Positions 60,829 to 64,000 of a stretch of 64,000 nucleotides of DNA are shown here, in pieces. The notes under the pieces were generated by a model that was not told the DNA's origin, did no database searches, and saw only the letters and a program-made list of their open reading frames with translations. Every line of letters begins with the position of its first letter. Position 1 is the first letter of the stretch. The position numbers and the translations under genes were made by a program. The stretch lies in assembly GCA_031285295.1 (NCBI GenBank), contig JAITWK010000015.1, positions 1 to 64,000 of the forward strand. Reading direction: 5' to 3'. This DNA is from Deltaproteobacteria bacterium. GTDB lineage: Bacteria; Desulfobacterota; Desulfovibrionia; Desulfovibrionales; Desulfovibrionaceae.

Positions 60829-61434
60829 ATGATTATTGTTGACGGACAAAATACCGGCATGAAGGTCGGCAATTTTGCCAACCTTGAAGAAATTCTGGTC
60901 AAGATGATGGAAGAGGAAAACATGAACAACCGCATCGTCACCGATGTGCTGGTCAATGATGAAGCGTTTTCCGAGCTTTACCCGCATCAGGCCGAGGATA
61001 TTGACGCTTCCGACATCCAGAAAGTAGAAATCCGCAGCGTTTCCATCGAGCAGATGGCTGGTGATGTAACCAGCGAACTTTACAAGGTAATCACCCTGAT
61101 GGTGAACGGCGGCAAGCGTGTGGCGAGTGAACTGCGCCGCGCTGAAATCGGCGAAGGGCTTGAAATTATGCAGGACGTCATTGACGTGACTCGGCATTTT
61201 CTGGGTATCGTGGCCATTCTGCGCAGCGAATTTTCCATCGCTCGCGATAGCGAACTGTTGCCCATGACCGCGAAGCTTGGCGATCTGCTCGAAGAAATGT
61301 CTGAAATTATGGAACAGGAAGACTGGATACTGCTGTCTGACCTGATGGAATACGAATTTCTGCCGGCCTGCGAATCCTGGAATGCCGTACTGGGTAACCT
61401 GGCCGAGGATATCGCGCAGTTCAAGGCGGCGTAG
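60829..61434 (+). CDS. Unknown protein, first gene of a sigma-54-driven cluster
   Basis: A 201-residue soluble, acidic, mostly helical protein that I cannot assign. It begins MIIVDGQNTGMKVGNFANLE; the C-terminal half has long amphipathic helices (GLEIMQDVIDVTRHFLGIVA, KLGDLLEEMSEIMEQEDW). The ATG at 60829 has AAGGAG six bases upstream; the ATG at 60778 lies on the promoter and lacks a site. Sigma-54 control plus a FliT/FlgN-like neighbour 2 bases downstream suggests a flagellar accessory role, by inference only. Confidence 0.7.
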   Translation: MIIVDGQNTGMKVGNFANLEEILVKMMEEENMNNRIVTDVLVNDEAFSELYPHQAEDIDASDIQKVEIRSVSIEQMAGDVTSELYKVITLMVNGGKRVASELRRAEIGEGLEIMQDVIDVTRHFLGIVAILRSEFSIARDSELLPMTAKLGDLLEEMSEIMEQEDWILLSDLMEYEFLPACESWNAVLGNLAEDIAQFKAA

Positions 61435-61436
61435 TC

Positions 61437-61817
61437 ATGCTGGCTGAAGCGTCAGGTGAAGCGCCCCACAGCCTGCAACTGCTGGATCAGGCTATTGCTC
61501 TGGCCGAACGGGAGTTCCTTTTGCTGGAACAGGAAGACTGCGCGGATCTTAAAGAGAGTGCGCAGTCGCGGCAGGAGTTGATCGAAAAAGCCTGGGAGGC
61601 CAAATCCGGCTGCACTGACGCTGATTTGGAGGCTATGCTGGACAAACTGCGCAAGCTTAAAGCCTTGCAGGACAACCTGGAGGCTCTGGCTACGCGGCGT
61701 CACGCGCAAACGCGCGATGAACTTAACAACCGCAGGCAGGCCAGCCGGGCTCTCAGCAGTTACGGACACAAGCTGCGCAGGACATTGCAGCCAATGATGA
61801 TTACAAAAAATTCATAG
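61437..61817 (+). CDS. Small helical protein, FliT/FlgN-like
   Basis: A 126-residue, all-helical, Leu/Glu/Ala-rich protein. The pattern LLDQAIALAEREFLLLEQED, then LKESAQSRQELIEKAWEAK, then a basic C-terminal helix is that of small flagellar export chaperones such as FliT or FlgN, although sequence similarity alone is weak. It starts 2 bases after the previous stop, within the sigma-54 cluster. Its position in the cluster is the main support for a flagellar chaperone role. Confidence 0.55.
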   Translation: MLAEASGEAPHSLQLLDQAIALAEREFLLLEQEDCADLKESAQSRQELIEKAWEAKSGCTDADLEAMLDKLRKLKALQDNLEALATRRHAQTRDELNNRRQASRALSSYGHKLRRTLQPMMITKNS

Positions 61818-61867
61818 AAAAAGCAGACGCTGCCTGATATGCTCACAGCCAGGGGGAGCGTATATCT

Positions 61868-62140
61868 ATGGATGACAAGCAATTAAAAGAGCTGGACAAG
61901 CTGGCGCAGCGTCTGGAAAACAGCGGGGTGTTCGAGTATGTGAAGCTTTCACAGCGAACAGGCCGGGTTCTCTGGTACAACTTTTTATCCGGGGTCGCCC
62001 GCGGGCTCGGCTTTACACTGGGAACAGCCGTGGTGCTGGCAGTGCTTTACAAAATTTTAAGCCGTCTCATCAGCATGAATATTCCATACCTTACCGAGAT
62101 GCTTACTGATTGTATTGAGTTTGTTAAAAACGTCCAATAG
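61868..62140 (+). CDS. DUF5665-like small membrane protein
   Basis: A 90-residue protein. A charged amphipathic N-terminus (LKELDKLAQRLENSGVFEYV) leads to YVKLSQRTGRVLWYNFLSGV and one or two membrane helices (GLGFTLGTAVVLAVLYKIL, then MNIPYLTEMLTDCIEFV). This is the DUF5665 pattern, of unknown role. It is 50 bases after the FliT-like gene and may belong to the same transcript. Its stop codon begins the left arm of a perfect inverted repeat. Confidence 0.72.
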   Translation: MDDKQLKELDKLAQRLENSGVFEYVKLSQRTGRVLWYNFLSGVARGLGFTLGTAVVLAVLYKILSRLISMNIPYLTEMLTDCIEFVKNVQ

Positions 62141-62176
62141 GCAGTGTTGATACAAAACTCGCATCAACACTGCCTA
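62138..62176. terminator. Perfect 14-bp hairpin overlapping a stop codon
   Basis: TAGGCAGTGTTGAT (62138-62151), whose first three bases are the stop codon, pairs exactly with ATCAACACTGCCTA (62163-62176) around an 11-base loop. The downstream T content is modest. It separates the DUF5665 gene from the convergent cyclase gene. Confidence 0.7.
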
Positions 62177-62185
62177 TCATGTATT

Positions 62186-62239
62186 TTAGAGCAATTTCAC
62201 CTTGCGCAAAAACAACTTTTCACAGTTGATCTGCTCTAA
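62186..62239. repeat. Inverted repeat at the end of the cyclase gene
   Basis: TTAGAGCA (62186-62193) and TGCTCTAA (62232-62239) are exact complements; the right arm includes the cyclase stop codon. An inner CAAC-N8-GTTG hairpin lies at about 62212-62227. It is probably a 3'-end structure for the minus-strand gene. Confidence 0.45.
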
Positions 62240-62991
62240 TCTTCAGAATTTTTTGGGCAGAGCGCGTAGCAGCGCACCGGGAAACCAGCGGAATCCTTTA
62301 TTTTGGGGAAGCCGCAAAAAATCAGCGCGCCGGTGGGCGGGCATTTGTCCAGGTTGACCATTACTTCCACCTGAAAGTGGTCCTGCTCCAGCACATAGAG
62401 TTCGCCCTTGAAGCCCTGTCTGGCTTTGTCCAGTGAACCGTCCGTATCAAGCGGCTCGTGCCCTACTGCTCCCACCTTGCGTTTTTCAAACAGCAGCTTC
62501 AGGGCGTCCAGACCCCAGCCAGGGGTGTGATCAACCCCGTTCGCATCCTTGTTGTTCATGTCGCCGCCGTCCAGACGTTTGGTCCAACCGCTCTGGAAGG
62601 CCACAAAGGAACCGGGCTGAATAATTCCGTGTTCTTTTTCCCAGGCTTCGATATCGGCTACCTGCATAATGAATTCCGGATTGGCATCCACCTCTTTGGT
62701 TTTGTCGATAACACAAAGCGGCATGACCAATTCCTCAACGCGAATCTGCTCCAGTGATCTGGCCCCATGCACGAAATGCGAGGGAGCATCAATGTGCGTG
62801 CCGTACTGGCCGACCACGGAGTGCAAGTCCACTTTGAAGCCGTGCTCCGGCACGGTGTACATCGTTTGGAGGGTAATGGGCGGGAAGCTGCCGAAACGCT
62901 GTGTTTTCGGTGAAATTTCGCAACTCAGATCCACCCAGCGGCATTCGCTTTGCCATTTCCTGAAATCCGACCATAAATCCACGTGCGCCAT
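62236..62991 (-). CDS. Cyclase family protein (kynurenine formamidase-like fold)
   Basis: A 251-residue metal-dependent hydrolase of the cyclase/KynB family (PF04199). The metal-binding motif is QYGTHIDAPSHF, and VAFQSGWTKR and GHEPLDTDGS are also family-like, with a closing VNLDKCPPTGALIFCGFPK. Members hydrolyse N-formyl or other amide/ester bonds; the physiological substrate is unknown here, and no kynurenine genes are near. The ATG at 62991 has GAGGAG five bases upstream, so I rejected a start 39 codons earlier. Confidence 0.88.
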   Translation of the reverse strand: MAHVDLWSDFRKWQSECRWVDLSCEISPKTQRFGSFPPITLQTMYTVPEHGFKVDLHSVVGQYGTHIDAPSHFVHGARSLEQIRVEELVMPLCVIDKTKEVDANPEFIMQVADIEAWEKEHGIIQPGSFVAFQSGWTKRLDGGDMNNKDANGVDHTPGWGLDALKLLFEKRKVGAVGHEPLDTDGSLDKARQGFKGELYVLEQDHFQVEVMVNLDKCPPTGALIFCGFPKIKDSAGFPVRCYALCPKNSED

Positions 62992-63233
62992 GTCAAGCTC
63001 CTCGGGTTTAGGGTGATTCGCCGGAAAATATGCCCGGCATGGTTTAGCTGCTTCCACATTATAAATAAACTTATCGATACAGGCATGCAAGTGTAAACTG
63101 CATATCACAAATCTGATTTACAAAAGTCATCATATTGTATTCAGAAACTTTTCCGTTGGACAATTCGATCTGATCTGCATAAGCTTCCGCACTGATATCA
63201 TTTTCAAATATTCTCAATTTCCAAGGGCACGGT

Positions 63234-64000
63234 ATGCTAAAAGTTTGGCGCTTTTTTACTGAGGGACAAACCGACACAACCCAGGCAGCGCGTTGGCCTT
63301 TTATGGCGCTGTTACTATGTGTTGCCGCGTCATTCATACGCTTTCCAGGCGAATGGGATAATGACACTATAAGCCAACATGCTCAAATGCTGGCGGGCGT
63401 ATATCGTGATTGGCATCCGCCAATTTTTGCCGCCTTTTGGGGAATGCTCAACAAAGCCTGGAATACGCTCACCGGCATGGCCTATACCGGCTCTGGAGTA
63501 ATTTACACAGTTCATGTCCTGATGTTCTGGAGCGGCATGCTTTTGTTGTTGCGCGCCAGCAAAAAATTTTGGCAAGCCTTTGCAGGAGCTCCGCAGTGGA
63601 AGCTTTCAGCTGTGTTGGCCTTCTTTCTGTTTCTGGCTTTTTTTGAGTTGGTGCCTATTCTGCGCCTTGTATTTAAAGATACCGCCATGGTTGCGTCATA
63701 CTCGTTAACGGTGGGAATTATTCTTAATTTTCCTCATAAACGCCTGTGGCGCTGGCTTGCCTTTGCCGCCTGCCTGCTGCTGCTGTTTTACGGTACCGGA
63801 GTAAGGCATAATGCCGCTTTTGCTATGATTCCCCTGTTAGCCCTGGCGGTTATGGGCGTCAGTGCAAAGCGCTCCATTCTGCTAGTGCTTCCGGTTACAT
63901 TACTCATCTGGGCGGCGTTGCTCCTGGGCATAAATCAGTTCACTTACGGAGTGCTCAAGTCGGAGCATGAGTATTCGCTAAAAGAAATATTTTACAACGA
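63234..64000 (+). CDS. Polytopic membrane protein, truncated by the window end
   Basis: An open frame of 255 codons with no stop before the window edge. It encodes about seven hydrophobic helices. GEWDNDTISQHAQMLAG, then RDWHPPIFAAFWGML, later FKDTAMVASYS and VRHNAAFAMIPL, resemble the acidic first loop and HPP motif of GT-C membrane glycosyltransferases and DUF6020-like proteins, so lipid-linked glycosyl transfer is a reasonable guess. The ribosome site (AAGGGCACGGT) is acceptable. Divergent from the cyclase gene, with 242 bases between that show no other feature. Confidence 0.7.
   Translation, partial: MLKVWRFFTEGQTDTTQAARWPFMALLLCVAASFIRFPGEWDNDTISQHAQMLAGVYRDWHPPIFAAFWGMLNKAWNTLTGMAYTGSGVIYTVHVLMFWSGMLLLLRASKKFWQAFAGAPQWKLSAVLAFFLFLAFFELVPILRLVFKDTAMVASYSLTVGIILNFPHKRLWRWLAFAACLLLLFYGTGVRHNAAFAMIPLLALAVMGVSAKRSILLVLPVTLLIWAALLLGINQFTYGVLKSEHEYSLKEIFYN

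Noticed and set aside
63071..63367. Small minus-strand frame overlapping the cyclase upstream region
   Set aside because: It lies across the start of the truncated membrane protein, has no ribosome site and no family resemblance.
1..64000. tRNA, rRNA and known riboswitch genes
   Set aside because: I scanned the gaps for T-loop-like strings and conserved riboswitch cores and saw none; a covariance search would be needed to exclude small ones.

Overview
The window reads as about 64 kb of chromosome from a Gram-negative, flagellated, probably anaerobic deltaproteobacterium. The best fit is the Desulfovibrionaceae (Desulfovibrio and relatives). Evidence for this is a lipid A block ompH-lpxD-fabZ-lpxA that uses lpxI instead of lpxH, a fused cobA-hemD gene, the motility order motA-motB-motB-fliL-fliN-fliO-fliP-fliQ without fliM, a menaquinone-type methyltransferase, a CxxxCP polyferredoxin, and an ASKHA/2Fe-2S reductive activator. 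Most genes are GC-rich with tight spacing. A few accessory genes are visibly more AT-rich.

Layout. 0-4 kb: hldD and a polar amino-acid ABC transporter (permease, ATPase, permease) on the minus strand. 3.6-10.3 kb: a DUF456 protein, ftsE-ftsX, a reductive activator, and an unusual chorismate-mutase/EPSP-synthase-like fusion with a small coupled gene. 10.3-14.7 kb (minus): two glycosyltransferases, an AT-rich pyruvyl-transferase-like gene, ogt and a PilZ protein. 15-18.8 kb: a histidine kinase, a DUF4143 ATPase preceded by three short direct repeats, a flavin-type oxidoreductase and a DksA-like zinc-finger protein. 18.9-26.7 kb: uvrC, ubiE/menG, an MsbA-like exporter, a 42-residue membrane peptide, a polyferredoxin, an OmpH-like lipoprotein and yggS. 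26.7-31.8 kb: the motility and flagellar-export operon. 31.8-36.2 kb: accessory genes (flavodoxin-like, AbrB/PIN toxin-antitoxin, DUF2000, DUF5714, ORF6N), then flgM and an unknown gene behind a sigma-28-type promoter. 36.3-44.8 kb: lgt, a glycosyltransferase, the ompH-lpxD-fabZ-lpxA-lpxI envelope block and a hybrid sensor kinase. 44.9-57.2 kb: valS, cobA-hemD, an unknown gene, an rRNA-methylase-like gene, rlmN, dinB, a class V aminotransferase, a DUF1844 protein, argC, a small lipoprotein and an RlmB-like methyltransferase. 57.3-64 kb: an MltD-like transglycosylase, a GT9 enzyme, a sigma-54-type promoter with three small genes, a cyclase-family enzyme and a truncated polytopic membrane protein.

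How the genes work together. Envelope building is the main theme: heptose and glycosyl transfer, lipid A synthesis, lipoprotein maturation, an outer-membrane chaperone, a muramidase and an MsbA-type exporter. Motility is the second: stator and export genes, FlgM, and two flagellar-type promoters that tie unknown genes to the regulon.

The most interesting signal is non-coding. Two intergenic elements (5842-5969 and 51518-51661) share unpaired core motifs and one short stem, while their other stems have different sequences that stay self-complementary. That pattern suggests a conserved, dispersed nucleic-acid structure. Its outer arm also supplies the last codons of rlmN, and the same 19-base string ends an unrelated flavodoxin-like gene. 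No rRNA genes, tRNA genes, complete insertion sequences or CRISPR arrays were seen. No gene-free stretch reaches 300 bases; the longest is about 295 bases (34395-34689).
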